A DNA stretch of 64,000 nt from Trematomus loennbergii (GCA_012861695.1 JAAOOA010000012.1:3735770-3799769), one strand, 5' to 3'; shown: positions 12,013 to 28,849, counted from the stretch's first letter. Translations and numbers: made by a program. The notes: generated from the letters alone by a model not told the origin.

Positions 12013-12557
12013 GAGACAGCCGGAGAAAGCTCGATATCACACACTGCCATCTCATTCAGATTAACAGACTCTGTATCATTATGCATTATGTAAATAGGCC
12101 ATTTTGCAAGCAAGCAGAGTTAGGAAGTGGTTATCGTTTCCTTCCTTATTCTCTGGGCTACATAAATACATACTTTATTATTGCCACCCAAAATAATGTA
12201 TATTTCCACAGAAAGGTCAGAGTACTTGTGATATACAGCAGCAAAGAAGCAGTTCCTGTACACGGAACTGAGTCGATTTGCATAGAAGGAGAGAAGCATG
12301 GAAGAAATACACCCACGTTAAGTCTATTCATCCACAGATGGCAGATTGTGTTTCTCTCAGTATGTGTCATTTAACAATTATTGGCTTTTGTGCGACAGCT
12401 TTTACAATCACGAGTGTCACGGTGTTTTATTTATTGTAATTTAGCCCACTGCATTGGTATGCCGGAAACACTGCACGTGTGCTGGTGATGATTACAGAGG
12501 GACGTTTGCTGTTCATTTTCTTACATCAAAAAATGTCTTCAGTTGTTAAAAACCAAA

Positions 12558-12563
12558 AATAAA
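12558..12563 (+). terminator. apool polyadenylation signal AATAAA
   Basis: Canonical AATAAA about 545 bp after the apool stop codon, followed by a TG-rich stretch (tttgttgttgtgctt) that fits a downstream element. Confidence 0.7.
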
Positions 12564-13634
12564 TCTATATTTTCATGATTTGTTGTTGTGCTTTATCCAC
12601 TGCTACACTACTTGTCAATATAAGTTAGTTTTGTTATTTATTGTCCTGCACAAACTGACAAATCCAGATACAGTGTTAAATCATGTCAGAAACACATTAC
12701 TTTTTCTTTTCATACACAAATATAATCGGAAACAGAAAAGGTGCATTCCTACAATAATCTCCTTTACCCTCACCATATTTTTTAATTATCCAACCCCTCA
12801 AAATAAAATGACCTACTAAATTAAAGATATTTTCAAGTTAAAGTATCTCTTAAATTATCAATAAACATTTTGACAAGAGATCGATCCTTAAATCACACTA
12901 ACAAAACTTGACTTCCCGCTTGATTCTGCCGCTAATGCTAACCACAACTTCATACACATCATATTTGACCTTTGGTGAAGTTCTGCTTCACATAAGGTTT
13001 TTTAATCTGTTTTATTTCATTTTATTTTATGTTTTTAAAAAAAAGGGTTAATACCTTTATATATACAGTCTATGGTTAATACCCAAATATTTACAACATT
13101 TTGCATTCATCTCAACCTCAGCCTAGACTCGTTTGTGTTTAGTGCAAGTAGCCAATGTTAGCATGCTAACACTAAACTGAACACTGTAAACACAATACCT
13201 ACTTAACAATAGCATGTTAGCATTGTGAGCATGTTTGCTTATGTTAGCATTTAGCTAAAAAGCACCACCATAGCCTCTCAGTTTTGCAACATTATGATGC
13301 GCTACAGTTCACTCCTTGGGTAGAACTAAGTTATGCCAAGTTAGAAAGTGCGTCATGAGAACTGTTTCATTGGGCAGTGAAGTACAAATTGTGAAACTGC
13401 TTGGAAGGCTGATGCCAAGGGATACAGTCATTGTTTCCTGAAACAAAAGCTAGGACATTGAAATCATTAAAGTTCACTTCTACATCAATACAGTTCAAAA
13501 TGATAAATCATGAACATTCACAGACTTATGTAATGAAAGCTGGGAATGCTATTCTTTAAAGCATTTCTCCATTCAACTCACAGTTTGTAGTGCTAGACAG
13601 TGATACAGTATCTGTTTACATCTTTATAGCTTCT

Positions 13635-13719
13635 TTACTGCTCCTCAGAGGAACCGGAGCTCCCTGCCTGAACCTCATAAACTCTGCATGAGGTCTCCAG
13701 AGTCATGACCCTGGGAATT
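13635..13719 (-). other. short exon-like minus-strand ORF end
   Basis: On the minus strand, (TG)n is followed by an open frame of about 27 codons (it contains ETSCRVYEVQAGSSGSSEEQ) and then TAA. It could be a terminal exon preceded by a TG-tract acceptor, but no partner exon was found and I do not recognise the peptide. Confidence 0.15.
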
Positions 13720-13720
13720 C

Positions 13721-13721
<1 letters not shown>

Positions 13722-13773
<52 letters not shown>

Positions 13774-13828
13774 TGTGTGTGTGTGTGTGGTGTGTGGTGT
13801 GTGTGAGAGAGAGAGAGAGAGAGAGAGT
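13722..13828. repeat. (GT)n plus (GA)n compound microsatellite
   Basis: Interrupted GT dinucleotide run passing into a GA run at about 13805-13827. Confidence 0.97.
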
Positions 13829-16800
13829 ACACGCTCGCTCACATATGTGTAAAAGAGGAAAGAGAAAAAGGAGATGTCCGATCAATTACATGTCGATACT
13901 TTCTCATCCTCCTTCCTGTTATACATGGGAGAGAAACGCATAATGGTAACCAGGTTTCCTGTGGCATTGCATCCAACTTGTGCTTTGTGTTATGGGGTTA
14001 TGGGACTTGTGAGTTTTTTTAAACAAAATATTTGAAAAAAACCACTTCAGAAACAATTCTGTGTCCTGGCATTAATAAGGCCATATGGAACATATTGACT
14101 CGAAATAGAACCGAGAAGACAGAGTGGGAAATCTGTGAAACGCTTTCTTCTCTCATGGACATCTTGTTGCTATAAGCATAGGGGCCAGTGTTAGAGGCAG
14201 GATCTGATGCTAATTATATCATCTCACCTCTCTCAGGGGTCCCACTGCACACATGGGCCCCCCTTTCCCTTCCTTACAGTGTCCCACACAAGCAGCAGCT
14301 ATGATTATGTTCTGAGAACAAATGTTTGACTGGACTCTGTCATGTAGTCCAGAGCTCTCAGATTTGTCTCCACCAGCGGAGAGGAAGCAGGACTCACAAC
14401 CTCGAGCTCTCACCTTTCACCCCCCCATGAGCCAGATTTCCCACATGGGACTTTGCGACAGTGTGCGGTGTTAATCTTCCCAGGATCCGGCCAGCGAGGA
14501 AGACCCCCACTCTCAAATAAACAAATAGCGCATTTATCAGCAAAACACATAAACATTGCTACTGTGTTAGCAATTTAAGGGTGGAATATTGTAGCCTATA
14601 TGTTTACTTGTGCATGTCATCTTTTGCTTTATTTGTAGGGGTCAGTGTGTGTACACAGTCATGTGTGCGCATGATCTTTTGCACAGCTTCTGATCTTTTT
14701 TCTCATGCATGGAGATAAAATCACATGTTGGCAGTTCATTCTGTGCAGCGGAACAGTGTGCACACACACATATCATTTCATCTTGTGTTGGTTTGCAGAC
14801 AGCTGTATAACTTCTTTGCAGCATAACACACAGATATAAAATTATTATATAAATCGTGTTACTCAGAGCAGAAGCAAGAGAAAGAAACTTTTGACAAACT
14901 TGAGTAACCCAAAACAAATCCAAGTCAAGCTTTTGAACCAGGAAAAAAGAAAAAGTGAAGAAATAATTGGCTGTTAGATTGATGTCCGGTCAGGGTAGTG
15001 ATGTAAGTTGAGATTTGATGCTCTCTGCTCCATTGCTCTCCTATCTGCTGCCTGTACGGACACTGCCTTTTGGATGATCAGACAAAACCTCACAGACACA
15101 CACTCCCACACATGCTCAGGCTGTTAAGCACTTAGCCTGAGTCCGTGCAAATAATTTAATACAAAAAGACAAGACTGAATATTGAGAAACTGTTAACACT
15201 TTTTTTGGCATTGTTCTCACTCTAAGATTGGCGAGATCTTTAAATGGTCATGATTATCTTTATAGACGTATATGTTTTGGAAAATGTTGTGTTTTTCTTC
15301 TCCTTGAAACCTAAGAATGGGAGACGTCCTTTTATTGTGCCAAAATAATGTTTTCACAGATGTTAACAATAAGAAAAAGGTATTCTAGTTGTTTTCGTTG
15401 TAATGTCAGGCAATATTTTGAAATATATAACGTGTTATATTCTTCAATCCACTGAATCTGTATTATGCACATTTGATCAAAAGAGAATTCTGCACCCAAA
15501 CAAGAAAAGTAAACATGTTTTTACATACCATGAATGCCATAAAAAGTGAAACATATTGAATGACATGTGCACTACAGACCAACTCAATTGATTGTCTGAA
15601 GGTAGGATAAAGGGAGATTGTTCCTTCAAAGTTTGTCAAAGGTCAAAGAATGTCAAACAGAAGCCAATATGAGATAAAAACAAGTGAAAGTAAGGTCAAC
15701 TAAGATCTATGTGTCTAAAGAGCAGTACGCAATCTTTATTTAAATGTTTACTCTGGAGGGTTATACATGTATCAGTGGTGGAAGAAGTGCTATCCTCCTT
15801 TATTTCAGAAGTTAGGTAGTTAATAGTAATAATTAACAATATGATAAAAAGAAATGTAATCTCTAATTGATATGTATTTGAATAAAATACTTAATGTGTC
15901 TTCTGTCACGCTAGCAGCTCTGTGAGGCTGTGCTGCTAAAACTAGCGTGATAACATGCTCATGCTGATGTTAAAGAAAAGTAGGTAATGTTAACTATATT
16001 TCTACTATCTTAGCTTATCTTGTTAGTATGCTAGCAATAGCCTAATAACTATTTCACCTGATGTAGGGAATTTCATTTGTTTTCCAAGTAGTTTTAAGTA
16101 TGTATTATTGTATTATCCAGGTACTTATTATAGTAAAGTATTCTTTGAATTGTGTCCTTGCTGCTAGCATAACTTAAATGTTACTTCAGTAACTTGAAAG
16201 TAGGCAAGTATCATCTTATCACCAATACACTTAATGTGGAACTAACCATGCAGAATAGCTTCTCAGAGTGGTTTATTGTTATAGTTATTAAATAACGTGA
16301 TTACTATCCTTGTACATGTGTATGTTAACAAGATACAAGGTGTAGCACAGGGAGGTTGCTACTGTTATTTGGTTGTTGGGTCGCTCCTTGATGGTGCATC
16401 ATGTTTTATAAACAGCATGTTTTTAAAAAGTACACATTTTCCCTCTGAAACTTGGTGGAGTTGACCCATGAAGTAGCAGTACACTCCAGTGAATGTGCTT
16501 TCCATCGTTACATAAGAGAGGAACTGCTGGGAGACATATTTCAGATTGTTTCTGTTAACTTCTATATTTCTGTTGGCCACCATACATTTCAGTTTTTAGT
16601 TGTTCCATGTTATTATGACTAAGGGCTCTTGGCTTCTCTGTGTGTATCTGTGAGAACAACTGCACATACCCAGCAAGCCACTGTAAGAACACTGCATTAT
16701 TAAGTTTCCGTTTTGGAAAGCCTAGTCGTCACATTCTGTGCCATAGGCCTACTGCGAACATTCCATTTTTCATATCCTCCAAGAAGGCAACCACGGAGAT

Positions 16801-17797
16801 CTCCATTTGCGGCCTTCGAAATCTCGCCTTCATCCGTCATCCTCACCGTCAGCTTCCCACGGCTATTAGAACATGTCACATCCTGATAGATACTCAATGG
16901 AGCAGAGTGCACACATGCATCGCAACACACATGTAAACAGCGGCGGGCGCATTGCGTCGATGCGTGAATGCCAGGCTAAGATTAAGTACATCCAGTTGCA
17001 CAAGTATTGAAGCATAGATGCACACGTGCACGTGTTACACGCACGTGCACACACGGGGAGATGTACGCTCACACTGTTGATCAAAGGAGTTGTGATGTAA
17101 TCAGTCTCAGAGCTTTGCGAAGCATCCCTCATTAACTTTCACCAGAGGCTTTAATGAAAAACCACTGGAGGGAATCTCCACTTTCTCTCCTTTTCTCACT
17201 CCTCTTTCTCCCTCTCTTCCCTTCTCATCTCCTTGTTCACTCCCTGCAGTATCTGCTCGTCCTCCTCCTCATTCATCTTCCAAAACTGTGCCTCCCCCCC
17301 TCTGCCCCAGTGGCTGGCTTGACTTCCGCTGAGACAGAGTAAATATTTCCCATGGCTTATCTGACCGCTGGCAGGACGAATATGACACGAAGTGCGAGGC
17401 TCTGCTAATTAACACACAGCCTCCGTTCCACGGGTCAGAGGCCTCTGCAGGGACAGTGAGGGGCTTTAAGTTTGTCACCCCGAACACACTGGTGTCCTAT
17501 TAATTATGGTCAGGTACGACACACGAGCATGAGTCTGCAGTGACCGGAGACGCAGCAGTTACACAAACACATCTTGACTTGATTTTCTTAGTTTGCTTGT
17601 AAATAATCTGGGAGGGAGGAAAAGAACAGAGAGCATGATTTTGTAATGTTCTCCCTCTCTGCAGGCTGGCTTGTGTCCAGGTACAGTCCAGCCCCTTGGT
17701 AATGATGAAGTGTGACGTGTAAGCAACTTCGCTGTTGTGCAACCATCAAGAGACTCTTGGGGGCTATAAGACCCCCAACCTCATCTGGTTTCTCAGA

Positions 17798-17798
<1 letters not shown>

Positions 17799-17829
<31 letters not shown>
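17799..17829. repeat. (CA)n microsatellite
   Basis: About 15 CA units, just upstream of the probable agtr2 5' exon. Confidence 0.95.
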
Positions 17830-17834
<5 letters not shown>

Positions 17835-17849
17835 AGAGGCATGATATGG

Positions 17850-17976
17850 TCCGGGTATTCAGCTGCGCAGATTTCTCTTAGAGAGGTTGAGGAGTATTTG
17901 TCAAGACATGGACTTTAGTCAAAAGAGGAATTGAAAACCGCTTCACTGCTTGGACTGGATGCTCAATCACTCACAG
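17850..17976 (+). other. agtr2: probable agtr2 5' noncoding exon
   Basis: A consensus donor TCACAG|gtaaca follows 17976, and a good acceptor (cttatttccag) precedes 18553, which is 53 bp before the agtr2 ATG. A noncoding first exon with an intronless coding exon is the usual arrangement in angiotensin receptor genes. The left limit of the exon is not determined. Confidence 0.45.
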
Positions 17977-18605
17977 GTAACATGACTTCTTTAAATACAT
18001 CGAGTATGATTGGATTTGATAAAACCTTAATTTGTATTTGATAATACATCTTTGAGTTTATTTCCCTTAGTCCAAGTGTCTTAACATAATTACCAGTTGT
18101 TGTTTTGTTATTGGAGAAAGTCATTTAATTATGCAATCCCCTTATCTTACTGCACTTTAAACACTGTGTTGTTATTTCTTGTTATTATTAATGCCTTCCT
18201 CTGGTGCAGCAGACCATATTAGGATCAGTTTCAGTGGCTTTTAAGATTCCTGTAAGCCTATTAAATCCCAAATTAAGATGCCACTTTCTTCATGAATGTT
18301 CCATGAACTTTCAGTCATTAATACAAAATGATTTTTCTGAGGATGCCATTAATCCAGCAGATTAATTCAACCCCTCCATATGTATTTCATTACTGCCCAA
18401 CTTCAGGAGTGGTGTAATGTATTTTCACTGTGATTAGTTATCAAGTCGGAAAGCTAATAAACACTGGGAGCCAACTTAAAATGACTGTGTCTTACTGTGT
18501 CCATAAAAGGCGAATGGATTTTGAATACCCTCTGTTTTTGTCTTATTTCCAGCTGACCTTGGTCAAATAAGGGGAAAGTGGAATTTTTACGACGCATCCA
18601 GTTCA

Positions 18606-19874
18606 ATGATGGCATTGCCAAATGACATCACCCTTTTCAACTCCACCTCGTCCCCCTTGACGACAGAGATCTATCTGAACATCTCTGTAGCCCCCTCGGC
18701 CCCCTCCTGCACAGACTGGCCTGCTGTACCCATGACTACGATAATCCCCGCCATCTATAGCATCATCTGTGTGCTGGGCATCGTAGGCAACACCCTGGCA
18801 GTTTGGGTGTTGGCCCATTCCAGCACCTCAAGGAGAACTGTGGCTAACACCTTCATGCTGAACCTGTGTGTGTCCGACCTGCTATTCCTGCTGTCCCTCC
18901 CCCTGTGGGCCGTCTACTATTCCCATGGCTACAACTGGACTTTTGGCCGCGCTGCCTGCAAAGTGTGTGGAGCTCTCCTCCACCTCAACCTCTACGCGTC
19001 CATCTTCTTCATCACGTCCATGAGCGTGGACCGCTACCTTGCTATTGTGCGTCCGCTGCGCTCCCAGAGTTCACGGTACCCCAAACGTGCTCGGTTCACA
19101 TGCATCGTGGTGTGGGTGCTTGCGTGTGCTTGCTCAGCCCCCAACTTGTATCTGAGGGACACTATCTACCAGGTTGAGCTTGGTGTGGAGGTCTGTGGGA
19201 TTAAATATCCTGATCGGTCCTGGGACCTGACTCTGACCTGGATGAAGATTGCTTTGGCCTTTCTCCTGCCGCTGTTAGTCATTTCTTGCTGTTACTGGGC
19301 GATTGGCAGGCATCTGTTGGCTGATACGGGGCTGGGAAGAATGCGGACAACATCGCAGCCCTCCAACATGCCCTCTTTTATATCCCTGGAGTCCAAGGAT
19401 AACTGCATTAAACCAGAGAGACCCCCGACCCCTTGTGTGAGTCCCAGCTCAAGCGGGGTCAGACCCCTGGAGGGCAGGGGGCTGGAGCGGGTGTTGTGGA
19501 CAGTAGCTTCGGTGGTCCTGGCCTTCTTCATCTGCTGGTTCCCCTTCCACTGCGTGACCTTCTTAGAATTGCTGAGGAGCGAGGGCTGGTTGAACGGCTG
19601 CTTGGTGAATTGGACAACCCAAAACCTCACCCCCCTCACCCTCTGCATGGGATTCTCCAACTCGGCCATAAACCCTGTGCTCTATTGCTTTATCGGAAAC
19701 CATTTCCGGGGCCGCCTCGGGGGGCTCTGCCAGGGCCTGTTTGCTTGTCTGAAGGCCCGCGGGGAGGACCACAGACAGAAGAGAGGCTCCTTCAGCACCA
19801 GGCTGAGCTCCTTCTCCCAAAAACTCAGTGACCTGAAAGACCTGGCGATTGTTGAGCCGTCTGGTCATACCTAA
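18606..19874 (+). CDS. agtr2: type-2 angiotensin II receptor (class A GPCR), intronless
   Basis: A plasma-membrane receptor for angiotensin II. In mammals AT2 counterbalances AT1 in vascular and renal signalling. The 422-residue ORF has seven hydrophobic helices, an SVDRY motif (DRY 142-144), Cys118 and Cys197 for the ECL1-ECL2 disulfide, CWFPFH (310-315) and NPVLY (356-360). The LPLWAVYYSHGYNW and ASIFFITSMSVDRY segments match AT2 better than AT1 or bradykinin receptors. Arg184 (LYLRD) and Lys214 (WMKIA) sit where the AT2 ligand-contact Arg and Lys are expected. Sequons: N12, N25, N110, N335, N340. Two tandem ATGs open the frame and the first is used here. Intracellular loop 3 is unusually long (about residues 236-293), rich in Ser and Pro. 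The gene stands alone, with no co-transcribed neighbour. Confidence 0.9.
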   Translation: MMALPNDITLFNSTSSPLTTEIYLNISVAPSAPSCTDWPAVPMTTIIPAIYSIICVLGIVGNTLAVWVLAHSSTSRRTVANTFMLNLCVSDLLFLLSLPLWAVYYSHGYNWTFGRAACKVCGALLHLNLYASIFFITSMSVDRYLAIVRPLRSQSSRYPKRARFTCIVVWVLACACSAPNLYLRDTIYQVELGVEVCGIKYPDRSWDLTLTWMKIALAFLLPLLVISCCYWAIGRHLLADTGLGRMRTTSQPSNMPSFISLESKDNCIKPERPPTPCVSPSSSGVRPLEGRGLERVLWTVASVVLAFFICWFPFHCVTFLELLRSEGWLNGCLVNWTTQNLTPLTLCMGFSNSAINPVLYCFIGNHFRGRLGGLCQGLFACLKARGEDHRQKRGSFSTRLSSFSQKLSDLKDLAIVEPSGHT

Positions 19875-20927
19875 CTACCTGAAGGGGAGGAGGAGGCTTT
19901 CCACCTTCCTCCACTGGCTTCACACCCAAACAGTGACGTCAACTTCAAAACTTCAAATGACGGCTGAACTCCCAACAAGCATGGATGTGTGTCGCAGAGC
20001 TGTTACTACAACTGACTGAATTACATTTCATTAGAGCCAGAGTGCAAAAAAGACAGAAACAAGTCACCAAGGAAATTATTATATTATTATTTAATTATAA
20101 GATTAAAGATTTTAAGTTTTAAAGCTGGTTAGCCAAACTGTTCAGCAAGCAGGCAGCTGTTAACAGCTAAAACATTTGTTTTAAATACACTGAAGGCTAC
20201 ACAACTTACTCAACACACTGCGGACAGACGGTTGGACAGTTAGCAGCTAGCTGGTGATAGCATAATATAGCATGTAGTGGCTAATGAAACAGACATTTAC
20301 CTCCAGAGTAGGTAAAGACCAACAGATTGAGGTTTGTTGGGTAAAAAGAAGCTCTAAATGATTGATTATGTTACTCTCCATCTGCTAGGTGTGTAGTAGC
20401 CTATGCAACTGTTTGCTAACAACAGCTGTCAAAAAAAAAGTGATATTATCTCAGTTTTCACTAAGTTCTCTCATGTGAAGAAAAAAAGAATCTGTTACTA
20501 CAAGTTTAAAGGTGTAACTAACCTGTACGGAGTCACTAGTCACATCAACTCTGCTAAGCTAAGGCTAGCTAGTTTACTTTCTTTGTTTCAGATTAGTTGG
20601 ATTTAGCTTCTGCCTCATTTATATGGAATGATACACGAGATACGTTTTTTATACAAGGAAACAGGAACGTATGAAAGAGTTCATGTATAATAGGCTTTAA
20701 CTGTGGTTATCTCAACAGCTAGCTTAAATGTAAGCTCTATTTTGTAATTGTGCTAACTATGATGTTTTCTCTGAAATGAGACAATGGCATAACAATATTT
20801 TATATGGTAAAACACTTTTATATGGTAAATACATTTTGACCAAATGTGTGGGTACTGCGTTCTCTGCATTGAAGGGCAAAATAATAATGAGATATACAGA
20901 TGTATTGGATAATTATTAACCAGTCAA

Positions 20928-20933
20928 AATAAA
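20928..20933 (+). terminator. agtr2 polyadenylation signal AATAAA
   Basis: AATAAA about 1.05 kb after the agtr2 stop, followed by T-rich and TG-containing sequence. It is the first clear signal downstream, and the 3' UTR is AT-rich. Confidence 0.55.
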
Positions 20934-22559
20934 GCTTCTTTTACTGTGCTTTTATGAAACCAAGATATTAAGTGTATTCATGTTATATTGTTATGGTATT
21001 ATTCTGTAAAGACAGTTTATTCAAATTACTTGCATTTACTGAAAATTAAAGTGACCAATATTGGCAAAAAAAAATCCTTTTTATTGATTTGAATTCTCCA
21101 AAATTATTTTACGGATCCTTTACTAAAATGGGAAATGGTCGGGTAAATTTAAGCCACTAATTACACATACACCGGTTTAGTGAAATTGCTTCTTTCAACT
21201 GTAATTTCTACTTTCTTTTATCCCAAATTCACCCTCCAACAGCTGCGACTCCGGAGCTCCCCCCACCCGGGAGTGAGAGTGGTGTGATTACTGTCGGCTG
21301 GCAGATGGACATTCAGTCTCCCCATTTTCTTTCCCTCTCCTCCCAGAATGCCTCACTCAGATTCCGTACATACAAGGCCAGATATCATAATCTCATACAA
21401 ATGTCCCTATGATGCATTCCAGTCCAGTCAGTGGATTTGGTGCAGGGAGCTGCTGGCTGATCAATGATGTATCTCTGTCTGCTATTTGTGTCCAGTATAG
21501 ATCCACTACATTCTGCATGGACCCTGGACTGCCTGTCTGTGAACTGAGAGCCAGGGGAGTGTGGTTAAATGTTGTCTTGTACTGAAGGACCATGGGGTAA
21601 CATACACATGAAGTGGATAATGCTATAAACGTTTTTGTTGGAAGAGTTTTTCCTTTTTTTCTATTCTAGATTCACAAAAAAAGATAACCTCGACATTTTT
21701 TACAGATTAATGTCACCCAAAAAGAAAGAAAAGGCATCCATTCCTTACTCTGGCCGAACATGCAGTACATCATCCCTCATAACCTCCCAACGTTTGCCAC
21801 TGGATGGCGCTAAAGTGCTGTAGAAGCACTGAAAAAATGCCACTGGCTGCTTACCCAGACAGAGCCCCAAAGTCCCAGCGCTCATGATCTTTCTGAGCCG
21901 AAGGGAAGATGGCTCTGACACAGACTGATGACTCATGTAGGATACAGTTCTGAATGCATGAAAACAACAAATGCTGCATTTAAAGACAGCTGCCAGGCTC
22001 AAAGCATGTACTGAGTGGTAAGGTTGACCTTTCCGAAGGGTCACTGGAGGGAGTATACAGGGAATAAAGACCATCAAAAACAGGAATGATACACATCTCA
22101 ATGATGAGCTTATAAAACCAGATGCTGTGCTATCACATCGGTAAAATAAAGCTGCATAAGTTTAATATTTTAATCAACAGCATCTTTAATTTGACACAAC
22201 AGAACTTTCCGAGTGACAGCACAGATTGCAGGAGGAGTTTGTCGCAGTATGTTCAGGCACACAGCTCTGAGCTGATGGCTCGCCGCTCCGCAGAGCAGGT
22301 GTGAGTGTCCCCGACAAACGTCTCACAGAAGACAGAGCAGTGACATGTGACTGAGAACATGTGCTGTTCACTATGGACGTCTAATGGGGAAATTGGAGCT
22401 GAGGAGTATGCTTAAACACTATCTTATATAGCAGGTGATAAACGTTTCCCATGCCTGCCATAACAAATCTTAACCTTATAACATGCCATTTAAATGTAAC
22501 ATGTTGAAATGTAACATCTTTGTGAATTACTTTTAGCTTGACTACAAGTGTAAGAATTC

Positions 22560-23209
22560 TGCCACTGGTAGAAAGTAACTTATTACATATACTCAGGTAT
22601 AGGCTACTTTCTATTTTCACTCCACTACATCAGAGAGAAATAATGTACTTTATGTTCGTGTACAGTAAATCCATGAGGACAGCTCATGGGGTACTGTGAG
22701 TCTGTGACTAGCTACTTTAAGTAAGTATCAGCATAAGATTGTGCAAAAAAGATACTATCAGCTTTTAATAAAGCAGAGGTAGAAGAAGAAATCAGATCTT
22801 AGTTCAGTAAAAGTAGAACAACCAGAGAGTAGGAATACTCTGTTAAAAGTCCTGCAATCAACACGTCACTCAAGTAAAAGCACAAAGTATAAGCATCGAA
22901 TATACTTAAAGTACCAAAAGTAAAAGTATGTAATGTCCCATTTTAGAATCATTTATGTCAATTAACTGGATTAGAATGACTGATGCATTAAAGTGTGATC
23001 AAAGCTGGTAAAGTCGCTGCTAATTTAAATTCCTTTGGTAGCTCCTGGTGTAACTGAAGTCTTATTTAAGTGTTGATTATATTTCTCATCATTAATCCAA
23101 ATCTGTAAAGTAACTAAAGGTAATTAATAAATGTAGAGGTGTAAAATAATACTATTTACCTTTGAATTGTAGTGAGGTAGAAGTAAAAAGTAGCAAAACA
23201 TGTACAAAC
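22560..23209. mobile_element. AGTAC-type MITE-like repeat upstream of sh2d1a
   Basis: Contains the same words as the copies in sh2d1a intron 1: cagtaaaagtagaa, aaagtcctgcaatca, acttaaagtaccaaaagtaaaagtatgtaatg. The right end abuts the TTAA element at 23210. Confidence 0.55.
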
Positions 23210-23706
23210 TTAAAGGGGACCTATCATGCAAAATGCACTTTTGTACGTCTTTTATACATGAATATGTGTCCCCGGTGTTCCAGGGAACTCACCAAGTGTC
23301 AGAAAACACAACCCTCTCTATTTTCCTCCATACCCAAATCTCTAAAAAAGGGGCTGCAACGGATCTGATCAAAACTGATCCAGATTTGAACACTGTCCTG
23401 ACGTCAGGACAGTGGCGCTACGGCTATTGGGCCAACTCCACCAATCAGGAGGAGACAGCCACGGCCATTGCCGTTCGAAAGCGCTGGAGAGGCTGTAGTA
23501 CATATGCCAGGCCTGTAGGTGGTGCTGTTCTCACAGAATCAACCCTTGCAGAGCAGAGCTAAAAAAAGTGCAAATTGAGCGAAATGAGGCATGGCTAAAA
23601 TGCATGATCTGTTTGGTATTTTGAAAAGAAAAAAGTATAAATATGCCTTATATAGGTATGGTCCTACACTATATTATTCAAATATAGCATGATAGGTCCA
23701 CTTTAA
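23210..23706. mobile_element. TTAA-flanked MITE, family B
   Basis: Inverted termini TTAAAGGGGACCTATCATG and CATGATAGGTCCACTTTAA, both ending in TTAA, the target used by piggyBac- and Kolobok-type transposons. About 0.5 kb, with no transposase ORF. Confidence 0.8.
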
Positions 23707-24263
23707 GTATAGTACTTGATTAAATGCACTTAGTTACTTTACATCACTGTAAATCCTTGCTTTGTTAAAAATTAAACCAGATATTATTGACATTTTTGGA
23801 TTGTGACCTTAGTTTTGACCCTTATATAGAATTAGAGGCATATGACTTGTTAGCAGATCTACTGAAACTCTTCAAATGGTTAATTTAAATAACAGTTTGA
23901 GAAAACAAAGAGGTTGAATTACTTTATATTTTACAAAAAGCTAAGTAACAAAATAGTTTAATAATAAAAAAACTGTAGATTTGTCAACAAATCATTCTTC
24001 AGTCACAGGGGGCATTTACTCCAGAATAAATACTTTTTACACTTTTTGCTGATTATTATTTAGCATTAATACCATTGTTAATGCATATCCTTTACTTGTT
24101 TATGTATGCGAGTGTTTCCTATGTATTAATGCATGAACTGACTGGGGTTAAAGATAATAACACTTGTTCCGCTTCTGAATGTAGACAAACCGCACATCCC
24201 TATTCTTAGAAACAGACAGTGTAAGAAAACTTCTGCTAATAGGAAAACTAAGCGAGTCCGTCA

Positions 24264-24341
24264 CACACTGCACACACACTGCACACGCACTGCACACGCA
24301 CTGCACACGCACTGCACACACACTGCACACGCACTGCACAC
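24264..24341. repeat. 11-bp minisatellite (cactgcacacg)n
   Basis: About seven tandem copies of an 11-bp unit that differ only in acacac versus acacgc. Confidence 0.9.
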
Positions 24342-24808
24342 ATTTTCCTGTGTGCAAAGAGTGATATTGCTTCTTTTTCACTCATTTCTTGTGCTTTCTA
24401 TTGTTGTGGAAATATTCAGTTAGAATCTTTGATGTTATTTCCTGTCGATGAAAAAAAATACAATCATTTCCTGAGAGATACACAAACCCACATTTCAGTG
24501 TGTGCGTACATGTGTGTAGTGGAGGAGGAGGCAGAGCAACAAGCCATAAAGGTTAGAGGTTAGAGAGAGCTGCTATCAGTCTGGGTTAGACGCTGACAAA
24601 AAACTGAAAGCTGCTTTTACCAGAGCTCCCAAACGGACATTTTGAAACAGCAAGAAGCAGATATCAAATGAGAAGCTGGACAGCTGCCGTACCTGTGGAA
24701 ACAACGAGAAGAGCAAAAAAAGGCCTGCAGCGGAACGTTAAAAGTGAGGAAGGGAGGGAGAGGAGAGCTGGCAATAGGAAGGAATACAGTAGTGGATCTG
24801 GAGAGGAG

Positions 24809-28504
<3,696 letters not shown>

Positions 28505-28849
28505 GGGTGTACCCTCAGCTTAATATTGACCCAATTATAAACCAAAAACTGTCTTCTAGTGATGCCTTACTGTTGCATTTTGCACGCTGTGTGTGTGAAG
28601 TGAATGTAATTTCTTCCCCCAATTAACCAGTTTGTTAAATCACATCATTTAAGATCTGGCTGTGACTCAGATCTCAGCACCCTTCCTAATTTTTATTTTT
28701 GAATTCTTCTTCTGCATATGCGGCACATAAAGCGCCGTTTCAGGGATGTAATGTAAAAATATTCAGCTGCTGAAACATTAATATCCATCACAAGATGACA
28801 ACAAATATTGTGCTGTGTTTTCTTAATGCAATTGGGTGATGGCAAAGAA

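Larger units (their letters stand above)
12564..17850. other. intergenic region between apool and agtr2
   Basis: No recognised gene. It contains a (GT)n/(GA)n tract (13722-13828) and copies of a repeat rich in gctagc/gttagcatgctaac words (about 13090-13330 and 15900-16050). Part of an AGTAC-type repeat lies near 15770-16200 and a (CA)n tract near 17800. A short minus-strand ORF end at 13635-13719 is noted separately. Confidence 0.6.
20934..24600. other. intergenic region between agtr2 and sh2d1a
   Basis: No supported gene. It holds an AGTAC-type repeat (about 22560-23209) and a TTAA-flanked MITE (23210-23706). An 11-bp minisatellite lies at 24264-24341. The remaining unique sequence shows no convincing exon. 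Confidence 0.6.

Noticed and set aside
14219..14413. 64-codon minus-strand ORF with Ser/Cys-rich content and a donor-like gtgagag at its start
   Set aside because: The GT site lies at the wrong side for an exon in this frame, and no matching exon or family was found.
21745..22101. 118-codon minus-strand ORF beginning with a hydrophobic, signal-peptide-like stretch
   Set aside because: No splice context, promoter or family resemblance. The remainder has no domain-like pattern and lies in intergenic DNA, so it is most likely chance.
24264..24341. Direct repeats considered as a CRISPR-like array
   Set aside because: Units are contiguous 11-bp repeats without spacers in a eukaryotic genome, so this is an ordinary minisatellite.
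24668..24808. N-terminal extension of SAP by 47 residues from an in-frame upstream ATG
   Set aside because: Homologs start at the downstream ATG immediately before the SH2 domain. The extension is Lys/Arg-rich and not conserved in kind, so it is probably 5' UTR that happens to be open.
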